NCBI GenBank assembly: GCA_029243385.1
Contig: JAQWSC010000006.1
Span: 1 to 64,000, forward strand
Direction of reading: 5' to 3'
Length of the DNA: 64,000 bases
DNA from: Flavobacteriaceae bacterium
Lineage (GTDB): Bacteria; Bacteroidota; Bacteroidia; Flavobacteriales; Flavobacteriaceae
Every line of letters starts with the position of its first letter. Positions within the stretch are counted from its first letter, which is position 1. The notes under the pieces were generated by a model. That model searched no databases and was not told the DNA's origin. It saw nothing but the letters and a program-made list of their open reading frames with translations. The translations under genes and the position numbers were made by a program. This document shows, piece after piece, positions 44,879 to 53,695 of the stretch.

Positions 44879-45763
44879 ATGAAAATTGCGATTTACGGTC
44901 AGTTTTCTAACCACGACACAATTGATGTTCTTAAGGAGGTCATGCAATTAATGGAACCCTTAAACTTTTTGGTTTCCCTTGAAAATGAGCTGTATCAAAA
45001 CACTCAAGAATTACATGTTGATAATCCAAAGGTTTCCACGTTTCATTCCTACAAAGACTTAGACCCCAAAAGCGATTTGTTTATCTCTATTGGTGGAGAC
45101 GGTTCGATGTTACGAGCAATGACATTCATTCGTGATTTAGGCATTCCAATTGTTGGTTTTAATACGGGAAGATTGGGGTTTTTGGCAACGCTTCAAAAAG
45201 AGGATGTTAAGAGCAGTCTTTCGGAAATCATTCATGGGAATTACCGCATCGAAGAACGCGCATTGCTAACTGTTGAAACAACTCCAAATCATCAAGAAAT
45301 TGAGGCACTGCCATTGGCGCTAAATGAAGTGTCTGTCGGAAGAAAAAACACTACTTCCATGATCAACATCAAAACACATTTGGATGATGAATATTTGAAC
45401 AATTACTGGGCAGATGGGCTAATTATTGCAACACCAACAGGCTCTACAGGTTATTCACTGAGTAGTGGCGGACCTGTAATGGCGCCTTCCAGCGAGGCTT
45501 TGGTCATTACTCCCATCGCACCCCACAATTTGAATGCACGACCACTAGTAATTCCTAACCATACATCGATCAAACTTCGGGTAATTGGAAGAGAAGAAAG
45601 TCATTTACTATCTTTAGACTCCAGAATAATTACCGTCGCAATGGACACGGAGATAACGATTCAAAAAGCTTCCTTTACCCTAAAAATGGCGCAACTTAAT
45701 GATGAGCGCTTTTTTAAAACCCTTCGAAAAAAACTTTTATGGGGCGAAGACACTCGGAATTGA
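44879..45763 (+). CDS. nadK: NAD kinase
   Basis: A 294-residue enzyme that phosphorylates NAD to NADP. The GGDG motif is at 72-75 (SIGGDGSMLRA), followed by GFNTGRLGFLAT, the NEVSVGRK and ADGLIIATPTGSTGYSLSSGGP segments, and APHNLNARPLV. All catalytic elements are present at normal length. It is co-transcribed with the CBS protein gene; the next gene has its own promoter box. Confidence 0.97.
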   Translation: MKIAIYGQFSNHDTIDVLKEVMQLMEPLNFLVSLENELYQNTQELHVDNPKVSTFHSYKDLDPKSDLFISIGGDGSMLRAMTFIRDLGIPIVGFNTGRLGFLATLQKEDVKSSLSEIIHGNYRIEERALLTVETTPNHQEIEALPLALNEVSVGRKNTTSMINIKTHLDDEYLNNYWADGLIIATPTGSTGYSLSSGGPVMAPSSEALVITPIAPHNLNARPLVIPNHTSIKLRVIGREESHLLSLDSRIITVAMDTEITIQKASFTLKMAQLNDERFFKTLRKKLLWGEDTRN

Positions 45764-45820
45764 GCAATATTTTGAAAAAAACACGGTTATTTTATGAATG
45801 GGCAGGCATATGATAATGTC

Positions 45821-45828
45821 TATCTTTG
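45821..45828 (+). promoter_or_regulatory. Candidate -7 box (TATCTTTG) of the envelope operon
   Basis: The same octamer as in front of sppA, ending 12 bases before the ATG at 45841. It would start the DUF6089-uppS-bamA-ompH-ompH transcript with almost no leader. No -33 TTG was found. Confidence 0.5.
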
Positions 45829-45840
45829 TGCGTTTGAGTG

Positions 45841-46530
45841 ATGAAACATATTTTTTTGATTTTAGTGGTAATTGGAAATGGAGCATTGAGCTTTTCACAG
45901 CTTCATGAAATTGGAGTTTATGGAGGCGGATCCAATTATATTGGCGATGTCGGAAATACAACTTATATCAATCCTTCAAAATTTGCAGGAGGCATACTCT
46001 ACAAATGGAATGTTCACGAGCGGTATTCTTGGAGAGCGAGTTTGATTCATACAACCCTTACTAATTCAGATGCTAGTTCGAATCTTTCTTACAGAAACGA
46101 GCGAATGTTTTCATTTGAAAATAAAATTACAGAAGCAAGTGCAGGAATGGAATTTACGTTCTGGGACTTCAATCTTCTACAAGATGGATTGTTGTGGTCT
46201 CCCTATATTTATAGCGGTATTACTTATTTTAAATACGATGATTTGTATTATGAAATAGGAGAAACAATCGCAAAGAAATATGAGTACAACACTGGTTTTG
46301 CAATTCCTATTACTGTGGGAGTAAAAGCTCGGATTGGCTGGAGGTTCATGCTAGGATTGGAAATTTCTGCAAAATTAACTTCTACAGACAACATTGACGG
46401 AAGTTTTAGTAGTTTTACTGCCAAAGATAAAGCTCCTAACTTTGGAAACAGTTTGAGTAGTGACTGGTATATATTTACTGGAATGACCTTTACGTACACC
46501 TTTGGAAGACCACCATGTTATTGCCCATAA
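45841..46530 (+). CDS. DUF6089-type outer-membrane beta-barrel protein
   Basis: A 229-residue outer-membrane protein. The signal peptide ends near GALSFSQ. The body begins HEIGVYGGGSNYIGDVGN and has alternating amphipathic strands (YSWRASLIHTTL, GMEFTFWDF, IPITVGVKARIGWRFMLGLEI) ending in the aromatic strand FTGMTFTYTFG, as in small eight-strand barrels. The role is unknown. It stands directly before uppS and bamA, which in Flavobacteriia is a conserved neighbourhood, so an envelope role is likely. The ATG at 45841 is chosen over the adjacent GTG at 45838. Confidence 0.8.
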   Translation: MKHIFLILVVIGNGALSFSQLHEIGVYGGGSNYIGDVGNTTYINPSKFAGGILYKWNVHERYSWRASLIHTTLTNSDASSNLSYRNERMFSFENKITEASAGMEFTFWDFNLLQDGLLWSPYIYSGITYFKYDDLYYEIGETIAKKYEYNTGFAIPITVGVKARIGWRFMLGLEISAKLTSTDNIDGSFSSFTAKDKAPNFGNSLSSDWYIFTGMTFTYTFGRPPCYCP

Positions 46531-46540
46531 AAACAATTAA

Positions 46541-47281
46541 ATGAGTTTAAAAAGCAACATTCGTAAGTCAGACTTGCCCAAACACATAGCCATTATTATG
46601 GATGGTAACGGGCGCTGGGCCAAACAACAAGGGCTACGGCGTGTATTGGGTCATCAAAACGGAACCAAAGCCGTAAGAGAAACTATGGAAGGAGCTGCAG
46701 AATTAGGCGTTAAACATTTAACTCTTTATGCATTTTCAACCGAAAATTGGAAACGTCCCAAACTTGAAATCGATACGCTTATGAAGCTTTTGGTTTCTTC
46801 TCTTAAAAAAGAGCTATCCACCCTAGTAAAAAACAATATTCGCCTGTCTGCTATTGGAAATTTACAAGCCCTTCCTCCCAAAGCCAACAAAGAGTTGCAT
46901 GAAGTAATGGACAAAACTGCAACCCATACCGGCTTGACACTAACCCTTGCTCTTAGTTACGGGGCAAGGGAAGAAATTGTGAAAGCCGTTAAAGACATTA
47001 GTGAGAAAGTTAAAAATAACATAATTTCTCTTGAAAATCTTGATGAAACGATTATAAATGAGCATCTTTACACGCAAAATTTACCAGAGGTAGATTTATT
47101 GATTAGAACAAGCGGAGAATGCAGAGTAAGTAATTTTTTGCTGTGGCAAATTGCCTATGCTGAACTTTATTTTACTCCTGTTTTGTGGCCCGAATTCAAT
47201 AAAGAAGACCTTTTTAAAGCAATCGTTAATTATCAACAAAGAGAACGAAGATTTGGAAAAACGAGTGAACAACTTCAATAA
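46541..47281 (+). CDS. uppS: Isoprenyl transferase (undecaprenyl diphosphate synthase)
   Basis: A 246-residue cis-prenyltransferase that makes the C55 lipid carrier for peptidoglycan and O-antigen. Signature segments: IAIIMDGNGRWAKQQG with catalytic Asp21, GHQNGTKAVRE, LTLYAFSTENWKR, LSYGAREEIV, and DLLIRTSGECRVSNFLLWQIAYAE-type block with RERRFG at the end. Length is normal. The 3' end overlaps the start of bamA by about 17 to 29 bases, depending on the bamA start. Confidence 0.97.
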   Translation: MSLKSNIRKSDLPKHIAIIMDGNGRWAKQQGLRRVLGHQNGTKAVRETMEGAAELGVKHLTLYAFSTENWKRPKLEIDTLMKLLVSSLKKELSTLVKNNIRLSAIGNLQALPPKANKELHEVMDKTATHTGLTLTLALSYGAREEIVKAVKDISEKVKNNIISLENLDETIINEHLYTQNLPEVDLLIRTSGECRVSNFLLWQIAYAELYFTPVLWPEFNKEDLFKAIVNYQQRERRFGKTSEQLQ

Positions 47282-49823
47282 TAGAACTTTTAATCGTTAC
47301 TTTTTACGTTTATTCATGCTCATAGGAGCGATGTTTTTTACATCGTTAATAAACGCTCAAAATCTGTCATTTGACAAAGGAAAAGAATATGTCCTTGACG
47401 AAATTAAAGTTTCTGGACTAAAAAGTTTCAGCGAACAAACAGTTGTTGCCTATACTGGTTTGCGAAAAGGTCAAAAAGTACAAATCCCTGGCGAAGAAAT
47501 TAGTGCAGTTATCAAAAAACTATGGGGGCTGGAGTTGTTTAGTGATATTAATGTTTATTTGATAGATGTAAAAGACAACAATGCCAGTATTGAATTGGTT
47601 ATAAAAGAATTACCTACGTTGTCTGAGTTCACAGTTACTGGACTCAAAAAAGGAAAAATAGAAACTATTGTCAAAGACACTGAACTCAAAAAAGGAAAAA
47701 AGTTGTCAGAAAGCTTTTTGACCAATACCAAAAACTACATTGTCAATAAGTACAAAAAACTAGGATATCTAAACACCAAAGTGACCATTGATATCAAGCC
47801 CGACACTACAGGAGCCAATACCAAAAAAATGTTGATTCATGTGGACAGAGGAAGACGTGTTAAGGTTAAAAGCATTGAGTTTATTGGTAATGAAGTAGTA
47901 AAAACCTCCAAGCTTAAACGAAAATTTAAAAACACCAAGACCCAATTTTTTGGGCGATTTTGGAAAAGATCTAAATTTATTGAAGCGGATTACAAGGAAG
48001 ACCTCGCCGCTGTGATGGAATACTACAAAGAAAAAGGATACCGTGATGCTCGAATCACCAAAGACACTGTTACCGTTGCCAATAATCTAATTGACATCAA
48101 AATCGAGCTTGAAGAGGGAAACAAATACTATTTTGGAGATATTACTTTCCTTGGAAACACCATATATACAGATCAGCAACTGGCAAGAGTTCTGGGTCTT
48201 AAAAAAGGAGACACTTATAACGGAGTACTCCTAAAAAAGCGAATTGCAGATCAAACAAAACCCGACGGCGAAGACCTGACCAATCTTTACCAAAACAATG
48301 GCTACTTATTTTCTAGCATCAACCCTGTGGAAATTTCTGCTCAAAACGACACGATCAATTTTGAAGTTCGAATTACAGAAGGTAAACCCGCTTATTTTAA
48401 CAAAATAAGTGTTGTTGGAAACGATCGGACGAATGACCATGTTATTTATCGTGAGCTGCGTACCAAGCCAGGAGAGCTTTATAGCAAGGATTTGGTTGTA
48501 CGAACTGTTCGTGAGCTAGGACAACTCGGATTTTTTGATGCTGAGCAAATTTCACCCGATTTCAAAAATGTTGACCCCAATGCTGGCACGGTTGATATTG
48601 AATACGGATTGGTAGAAAAAGGAGCTAGCCAAATTGAACTTCAAGGAGGTTATGGTGGCGGTGGATTTATCGGTACACTTGGGTTGTCGTTTAACAACTT
48701 TTCGATTCGAAATATCCGAAACAAAGATGCCTACAAACCCCTTCCTATGGGAGATGGACAGTCTTTGTCGCTTCGACTTCAAGCTAGTCGTTTTTATGAG
48801 ACGTATAGCTTTTCTTTTACAGAACCTTGGTTGGGTGGAAAACAACCCGTACAATTCTCTACTTCGCTTTCGAGTACCATTCAATATCGTTACAATTACA
48901 CAACAGGAAAAGCTGATAAAAGCCAATATTTTCGAATTAGCGGAATCAACCTTGGGTTGGCTAAACGACTTCAAGTTCCCGATGATTATTTCACGCTCTC
49001 TCAGTCCATTGGCTTTCAGTACTACGATTTGAAAAATTATTTTACAGGGCTATTTACTTTTGGAAACGGTTCCTCAAACAATTTGTCTTATACCGTAGCA
49101 TTGTCGCGAAACAACACCTTTACCAACCCTATTTTTCCTTTGGGAGGATCTAAATTTTCGTTGAGTGCCAAACTTACATTCCCTTACTCCTTGTTTTCAA
49201 GCACTGACTTCGGAGACTTGGAAAATCAAGCAGCTTACCAAGACGAAAATGGAAATCCAAATCGTGCTAAAATCGATCAAGAAAAAAATCGTTGGTTGGA
49301 GTATTACAAACTGAAATTTTCTAGTGAATGGTACACGCGCTTGTTTGACAAGTTGGTTTTAAAAACACAGGCGGAATTTGGATTTCTGGGAGCTTACAAC
49401 AACGATCGAGGGATTATTCCATTTGAACGTTTTTATTTGGGAGGAGACGGTCTTGCAAATTACTCAATGGACGGTAGAGAAACTATCGCCCTTAGAGGGT
49501 ATGAAAATCAGTCGTTGTCAGATAGAAACAACGGATCAACGATCTACAATAAGTTTTCATTGGAATTGCGATACCCCATTAGTTTAAAGCCCGCCGCATC
49601 CATTTATGCATTGTCGTTTTTGGAGGCTGGAAATGGGTTTGACAATTTTAGCGAATATAATCCGTTTAACATGAAACGTTCGGCAGGTTTAGGAATTCGT
49701 ATATTTATGCCTGCGTTTGGATTGTTAGGAATAGACTTTGGCTATGGGTTTGACAGCCCATTGGATAATGACTTGATTTCTCACGGATGGGAAACTCACT
49801 TTATTATTGGTCAACAATTTTAA
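47265..49823 (+). CDS. bamA: Outer membrane protein assembly factor BamA
   Basis: An Omp85-family protein of about 852 residues that folds and inserts beta-barrel proteins. A signal peptide ends near LINAQN. Five POTRA domains follow (VSGLKSFSEQTVVAYTG, FTVTGLKKGKIE, EFIGNEVVKTSKLKRKF, ITFLGNTIYTDQQL, ISVVGNDRTNDHVIYREL). The barrel follows, with GGYGGGGFIGTLGLSF and the C-terminal strand GWETHFIIGQQF. The start is uncertain: no ATG gives a sensible signal peptide, so a GTG at 47265 (inside uppS) is chosen. A TTG at 47253 is equally possible, and an ATG at 47316 would leave a signal without basic residues. Two Skp-type chaperone genes follow, a sensible functional set. Confidence 0.94.
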   Translation: MNNFNNRTFNRYFLRLFMLIGAMFFTSLINAQNLSFDKGKEYVLDEIKVSGLKSFSEQTVVAYTGLRKGQKVQIPGEEISAVIKKLWGLELFSDINVYLIDVKDNNASIELVIKELPTLSEFTVTGLKKGKIETIVKDTELKKGKKLSESFLTNTKNYIVNKYKKLGYLNTKVTIDIKPDTTGANTKKMLIHVDRGRRVKVKSIEFIGNEVVKTSKLKRKFKNTKTQFFGRFWKRSKFIEADYKEDLAAVMEYYKEKGYRDARITKDTVTVANNLIDIKIELEEGNKYYFGDITFLGNTIYTDQQLARVLGLKKGDTYNGVLLKKRIADQTKPDGEDLTNLYQNNGYLFSSINPVEISAQNDTINFEVRITEGKPAYFNKISVVGNDRTNDHVIYRELRTKPGELYSKDLVVRTVRELGQLGFFDAEQISPDFKNVDPNAGTVDIEYGLVEKGASQIELQGGYGGGGFIGTLGLSFNNFSIRNIRNKDAYKPLPMGDGQSLSLRLQASRFYETYSFSFTEPWLGGKQPVQFSTSLSSTIQYRYNYTTGKADKSQYFRISGINLGLAKRLQVPDDYFTLSQSIGFQYYDLKNYFTGLFTFGNGSSNNLSYTVALSRNNTFTNPIFPLGGSKFSLSAKLTFPYSLFSSTDFGDLENQAAYQDENGNPNRAKIDQEKNRWLEYYKLKFSSEWYTRLFDKLVLKTQAEFGFLGAYNNDRGIIPFERFYLGGDGLANYSMDGRETIALRGYENQSLSDRNNGSTIYNKFSLELRYPISLKPAASIYALSFLEAGNGFDNFSEYNPFNMKRSAGLGIRIFMPAFGLLGIDFGYGFDSPLDNDLISHGWETHFIIGQQF

Positions 49824-49859
49824 AAACAATAAAACCCGATCTTTTTTAAAACCTATGTC

Positions 49860-50717
49860 ATGAATAAAAAAATAATTTTTGTAGCATTATTTTTAGGGCT
49901 ACTCACTGTAATGCCTCTTCAGGCTCAGCGAGGTGTTCGAATTGGTTATATTGATATGGAGTATCTTTTGTCACAAATGAGTTCGTATCAAAAAGCCGTT
50001 ACTGAGCTTGAAGAAAAAAGCAAAGTTTGGAAAGATGAAATTTCGCAAAAACAAGACGAAATACAAAAAATTGAAGATGAGTTTGCAGCAGAAAAACCGC
50101 TTTTGACCCCTTCCCTTATTGAAGAAAGAGTAGATGACCTTGAGTATGAGAAAAACAAACTGAATGAGTATCAACAAAAAAGATTTGGTCCTCAAGGAGA
50201 TTGGTTCATACAACAACAAAACTTACTTCAACCTATTCAAGATCAAGTGCTATCAATCGTTCAACAAATCGCAGATAAAAAGAAGTACGATTTTGTTTTT
50301 GATAGAACCTCTGATGTGTTCATGTTATATTCCGAAAAAAAATACGATATTAGCGAACTTGTTCTTAAAAACATTAAGAAGGCTGAAAGGCTCCAAAATG
50401 CTGAACAAAGTGATGAAGTTAATGAACTGATTCTTGAAGATGAAAGCTTAAACGAAGTAGATCCTGAAAAGGAAGCCCGGAAAAAAGAACTGGAGCAAAA
50501 AAAGGCAGAACGCGCTAAAAGAATTGAAGAAAAAAAGGCAGAACGCGCTCGAATTATTGAAGAGAAAAAAGCAGAGCGTGCCCGTGTTATAGAAGAAAAA
50601 AGAAAAGCGTACGAAGCTAAAAAATTACAGATAGAAGAAGAAAAAAGAAAGGCATACGAAGCCAAGAAAAAAGCAGAACGTGAAGCTGATAACGAAAATT
50701 CACAAACCGAGAAATAA
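49860..50717 (+). CDS. OmpH/Skp-family periplasmic chaperone with long charged tail
   Basis: A 285-residue Skp-like protein. The signal peptide ends LQAQ. The core (about 25-175) has the family pattern RIGYIDMEYLLSQMSSYQKA and coiled-coil arms, ending KKYDFVFDRTSDVFMLYS. Residues about 195-280 form a highly charged tail built from near-repeats of EEKKAERARVI and EEKRKAYEAKK, far beyond the usual family length. Skp chaperones hold unfolded outer-membrane proteins for BamA, and this gene follows bamA by 36 bases. The tail probably makes a long helix. Its purpose is unknown. Confidence 0.92.
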   Translation: MNKKIIFVALFLGLLTVMPLQAQRGVRIGYIDMEYLLSQMSSYQKAVTELEEKSKVWKDEISQKQDEIQKIEDEFAAEKPLLTPSLIEERVDDLEYEKNKLNEYQQKRFGPQGDWFIQQQNLLQPIQDQVLSIVQQIADKKKYDFVFDRTSDVFMLYSEKKYDISELVLKNIKKAERLQNAEQSDEVNELILEDESLNEVDPEKEARKKELEQKKAERAKRIEEKKAERARIIEEKKAERARVIEEKRKAYEAKKLQIEEEKRKAYEAKKKAEREADNENSQTEK

Positions 50718-50749
50718 TATATAACAACAATTTTAAATTTAAATTCATA

Positions 50750-51256
50750 ATGAAACTTTTACTTAAATCAACCTTAGCAATTTTAGTTTTTTTTACCACT
50801 ATAACAGTTACTGCCCAAAGTAAAGTGGCACATATCGATTCTCAAAAGTTGATTAGCGAAATGCCTGAAGTAGTGAGTGCTCAAAAAGAATTGGAGCGCA
50901 TTCAAAAAACATACACTACAGAAATTGAATCTTCTATTAAAGAATTGCAAACGAAACTTCAAACCTACACTGCGGATGCTGAAAATCAAACTGAAGTGAC
51001 CAACGGAGCGCGCCAAAAAGAATTAGCAGGAATGGAACAAAACATCAACCAGTTCAGAGAAACTGCTGCACAAGATATCCAAAAAAAGCAAGCAGAACTT
51101 ATGCGTCCTTTGATTGACAAAGCACGTGCTGCAATTCAAAAAATTGCGAAACAGCAAGGTTTTGACTACGTGCTAGATGCTACTCCAGGAGGAGGCGTTA
51201 TTATGGCTGAGGGAAAAGATCTTATGGCAGATGTTAAGAAAGAACTTGGATTCTAA
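50750..51256 (+). CDS. OmpH/Skp-family periplasmic chaperone
   Basis: A 168-residue Skp-like protein of normal length. The signal peptide ends TVTAQ; the start of the mature protein is SKVAHIDSQKLISEMPEV. A coiled coil runs over about 45-125 and the end is KQQGFDYVLDATPGGGVIMAEG. It is a second, tail-less copy directly after the first, with a terminator after it, so it ends the bamA operon. The two chaperones may divide clients or form mixed trimers. Confidence 0.94.
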   Translation: MKLLLKSTLAILVFFTTITVTAQSKVAHIDSQKLISEMPEVVSAQKELERIQKTYTTEIESSIKELQTKLQTYTADAENQTEVTNGARQKELAGMEQNINQFRETAAQDIQKKQAELMRPLIDKARAAIQKIAKQQGFDYVLDATPGGGVIMAEGKDLMADVKKELGF

Positions 51257-51281
51257 AACAACCCCTAGAAAGACTTTTAAC

Positions 51282-51320
51282 AAAAACTGCTTAATTACTT
51301 AAGCAGTTTTTTTATTTTTG
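51282..51320 (+). terminator. Rho-independent terminator after the bamA-ompH operon
   Basis: A perfect 13-bp stem (arms 51282-51294 and 51299-51311, core actgcttaa/ttaagcagt, 4-base loop) followed by a T-rich run. It is one of the strongest terminators here. Its T run merges with the murI -7 box. Confidence 0.85.
51313..51320 (+). promoter_or_regulatory. Candidate murI -7 box embedded in a terminator T run
   Basis: TATTTTTG is an exact TAnnTTTG whose first bases are the end of the terminator's T tract. It ends 6 bases before the murI ATG at 51327, so transcription would start at or within a base or two of the start codon. Confidence 0.5.
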
Positions 51321-51326
51321 TTATCT

Positions 51327-52112
51327 ATGAACAACGCATCCATTGGTGTTTTTGATTCCGGTGTTGGAGGAATTTCTATTTTGAAAGCACTTCAAAATAA
51401 AATGCCCAATGAGCAATTTGTTTATTTAGCTGATAGCTACAATGCCCCTTATGGGCCTAAGGATAGGGCATCAATTATTGAGCTTTGTATAAACAATACC
51501 GAGTGGCTATTGAGCAAAGGAGCAAAACTAATTGTAGTTGCATGTAATACCGCTACCACTAATGCCATTGAATCGCTTCGGAACCAATACTCATGCCCTT
51601 TTATTGGAATTGAACCTGCTATTAAACCAGCGGCTCTATCAACAAAATCTGGAGTTGTAGGAGTTTTAGCGACTGAAGGAACCCTAAGCAGCTCCTTGTT
51701 TTACAATACAGCTTCAATGCATACTCAAAATACGCAAGTGATTGAGAAAATAGGTAAAGAACTTGTACCTCTTATCGAGAAAGGCATTACCTCGGGATTG
51801 GAAATTGAAAAGCTTCTGAGACAGTATATCGATCCCATGTTAGATGCTCAAATTGACACCCTAGTTTTGGGATGTACTCACTACACCTTTCTAATTCCTA
51901 CTTTGAAAAAGATACTCCCCAATTCAATTCAAATTATTGATGGCAGAGATGCGGTTGCAAGACAAACCCAATTTATTCTTAATAAATACAATCTTTCAGC
52001 TTCAACAGAACAACAAAAGTCAACAGCATATTTTACAACGGGAAAGACAAAAGAACTCAAAAAATTTATTCCCGAAAACGAGTCGATTGAAAAGGTTTCA
52101 ATTACTCCTTGA
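51327..52112 (+). CDS. murI: Glutamate racemase
   Basis: A 261-residue enzyme that makes D-glutamate for peptidoglycan. The two catalytic cysteines are Cys73 (VVACNTATTNA) and Cys183 (VLGCTHYTFL). SIGVFDSGVGGIS with the catalytic Asp opens the protein, and YLADSYNAPYG follows. The ATG at 51327 is preferred to a TTG three codons upstream. It sits right after a strong terminator and convergent to the gamma-carbonic-anhydrase-like gene, with an 11-base overlap of the 3' ends. Confidence 0.96.
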   Translation: MNNASIGVFDSGVGGISILKALQNKMPNEQFVYLADSYNAPYGPKDRASIIELCINNTEWLLSKGAKLIVVACNTATTNAIESLRNQYSCPFIGIEPAIKPAALSTKSGVVGVLATEGTLSSSLFYNTASMHTQNTQVIEKIGKELVPLIEKGITSGLEIEKLLRQYIDPMLDAQIDTLVLGCTHYTFLIPTLKKILPNSIQIIDGRDAVARQTQFILNKYNLSASTEQQKSTAYFTTGKTKELKKFIPENESIEKVSITP

Positions 52113-52614
52113 ACCAGTCGGCATATTGAATGTAGTTGTTGGCGATTCGATTGATTTCACCTTCCAAAAGCTCTTTGGAAACTTCTTTGATTTTCTTGGC
52201 AGGCATTCCCCCAAAAACAGTTCCTGATGGAACCACGGTGTTTTTGGTAACTACCGCACCCGCAGCAATTATGGAGTTGCTTTCAATCACACAATCATCC
52301 ATAACAATAGCTCCCATTCCTATCAAAACATTGTCGTGAATCGTACAACCATGAACAATGGCATTATGACCAATCGAAACATTGTTTCCAATTTGGGTAG
52401 GTGATTTTTCAAAAGTGGCGTGAATGACCGCCCCATCTTGAATGTTTACTTTATTACCAATACGTATATAATGAACATCTCCCCGAACAACAGCGTTGAA
52501 CCAAATACTGCAATGATTTCCCATTTCGACTTCACCAACTACGGTGGCGTTTTCTGCAATGAAACAATCCTCTCCAAATTTTGGTGTATGTCCTCTAACT
52601 TCTCGTAAAATCAT
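52102..52614 (-). CDS. Gamma-carbonic-anhydrase-like hexapeptide protein
   Basis: A 170-residue left-handed beta-helix protein of the gamma carbonic anhydrase/YrdA/PaaY group. The hexapeptide rungs are visible (ATVVGEVEMGNHCSIWFNAV, IGNNVSIGHNAIVHGCTIHDN). The three zinc-binding His are His65, His83 and His88, so the metal site is intact. VVRGD provides the usual Arg and Asp. Activity in this subgroup varies from carbonic anhydrase to thioesterase, so I call the fold and metal site only. It follows the PorP/SprF gene by 2 bases. Confidence 0.93.
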   Translation of the reverse strand: MILREVRGHTPKFGEDCFIAENATVVGEVEMGNHCSIWFNAVVRGDVHYIRIGNKVNIQDGAVIHATFEKSPTQIGNNVSIGHNAIVHGCTIHDNVLIGMGAIVMDDCVIESNSIIAAGAVVTKNTVVPSGTVFGGMPAKKIKEVSKELLEGEINRIANNYIQYADWFKE

Positions 52615-52616
52615 TT

Positions 52617-53603
52617 TTATAATATACCTTTAACATAATAATATCCGTTATTGCCTCTTAAAAAATTAAATCCAATAGTAATTTGGTGAAAACCTCCTTT
52701 TCCAAAAGAAATGTCACCAATTGGTTTGGAATAATTATAAGCAAAAACAAAATTTTTGAGGTCGATTCCAATAATGGATGTAATCATTTGAAGTTTTTGA
52801 GAAACAATAACGTCTCCTTTATAATATTTGGCACCTTCAAAAGTTCTCCTATAAGAAAGACCTCCCCAAAGTCGACCTTCACGAATAGGATAATATCCTT
52901 TGAGATTAATATCTACCAATTTTTCTTTTGTAAAATCGCTCAGTTGAAACAAAAAAGAGGGCTCTAATGATAATTTGCGCTTTAGCTCAAATATATACCC
53001 TACAGATGCTAGATATTTTCGTTGATTGTTCGATTCGTACTCGTTATACAAATTACGATTTCGAAACAACAAGTTTTTTATAGTAACGTGAGCATAAAAA
53101 TTAAGGAGATTGTAAGATAGACCAGTATCTATATTAAAATAGTTGGTGCTCTGTTTGATTCCTCCAATGATGGGGTCATAATCAGAAACGTCAAAAGAAG
53201 ACTCATCCAAAGAATTTTGCATTCCTCCTACACTAATACCAAAAGAAAGTTGGTTCAACTCAGCACTGCTTCTGAAAAAATTAATGTGATGAGCGTAGGT
53301 TAGATATAATCCTGTTTGAGAATGATAGCCATTTTGGTCGTTAAAAATAATCGCCCCCACTCCCGATCGATTTCCCAATCGCATATGAGCACTTAGCGTT
53401 TGCAAATTGGGAGCTTCTTCTTGACCAAACCACTGCTTTCTGAGCGTCATTCTAGCCTTTCCTCCTTCGAAACTTGATCCTGCCATGGAAGGATGTACCA
53501 AATAATAATTATCTGTCAAATAATCCGAGTACAGTGGAATACCTTCTTGTGAAAACCCAAGCATGGAAAACAAAAAAAAGAAAATGATTGGTACGGGTTT
53601 CAT
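52617..53603 (-). CDS. PorP/SprF-family type IX secretion membrane protein
   Basis: A 328-residue outer-membrane barrel of the PorP/SprF family. The signal peptide ends MLGFSQ. The family start (GIPLYSDYLTDNYYLVHPSMAG), KQWFGQEEAPNLQTLSAH and the strand-rich body with AYNYSKPIGD and the C-terminal NFLRG are clear. These proteins help attach or secrete particular T9SS substrates, often gliding adhesins. Several T9SS proteins sit elsewhere in the window, which supports an active system, but no specific partner gene is next to it. The gene lies 2 bases before the hexapeptide gene. Confidence 0.92.
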   Translation of the reverse strand: MKPVPIIFFFLFSMLGFSQEGIPLYSDYLTDNYYLVHPSMAGSSFEGGKARMTLRKQWFGQEEAPNLQTLSAHMRLGNRSGVGAIIFNDQNGYHSQTGLYLTYAHHINFFRSSAELNQLSFGISVGGMQNSLDESSFDVSDYDPIIGGIKQSTNYFNIDTGLSYNLLNFYAHVTIKNLLFRNRNLYNEYESNNQRKYLASVGYIFELKRKLSLEPSFLFQLSDFTKEKLVDINLKGYYPIREGRLWGGLSYRRTFEGAKYYKGDVIVSQKLQMITSIIGIDLKNFVFAYNYSKPIGDISFGKGGFHQITIGFNFLRGNNGYYYVKGIL

Positions 53604-53670
53604 TTATTAAAATAGTGATTCAATTGTTCTTTAAAAGGCTAATTTAAGGTTTTAAACAAACTCTTTTCCT

Positions 53671-53678
53671 TATTTTTG
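53671..53678 (+). promoter_or_regulatory. Candidate -7 box (TATTTTTG) of the Nfu gene
   Basis: Exact TAnnTTTG ending 17 bases before the ATG at 53696. No -33 TTG at the expected distance. Confidence 0.45.
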
Positions 53679-53695
53679 CCAAAAACATCTTGAAA

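Noticed and set aside
48552-48974. 140-codon ORF on the minus strand and its plus-strand companion at 48634-49032
   Set aside because: Both are shadows of the bamA barrel region, which is clearly coding in its own frame.
50261-50665. 134-codon Ser/Phe-rich ORF opposite the first Skp gene
   Set aside because: Its repeats simply mirror the charged repeat tail of the Skp-like protein on the other strand.
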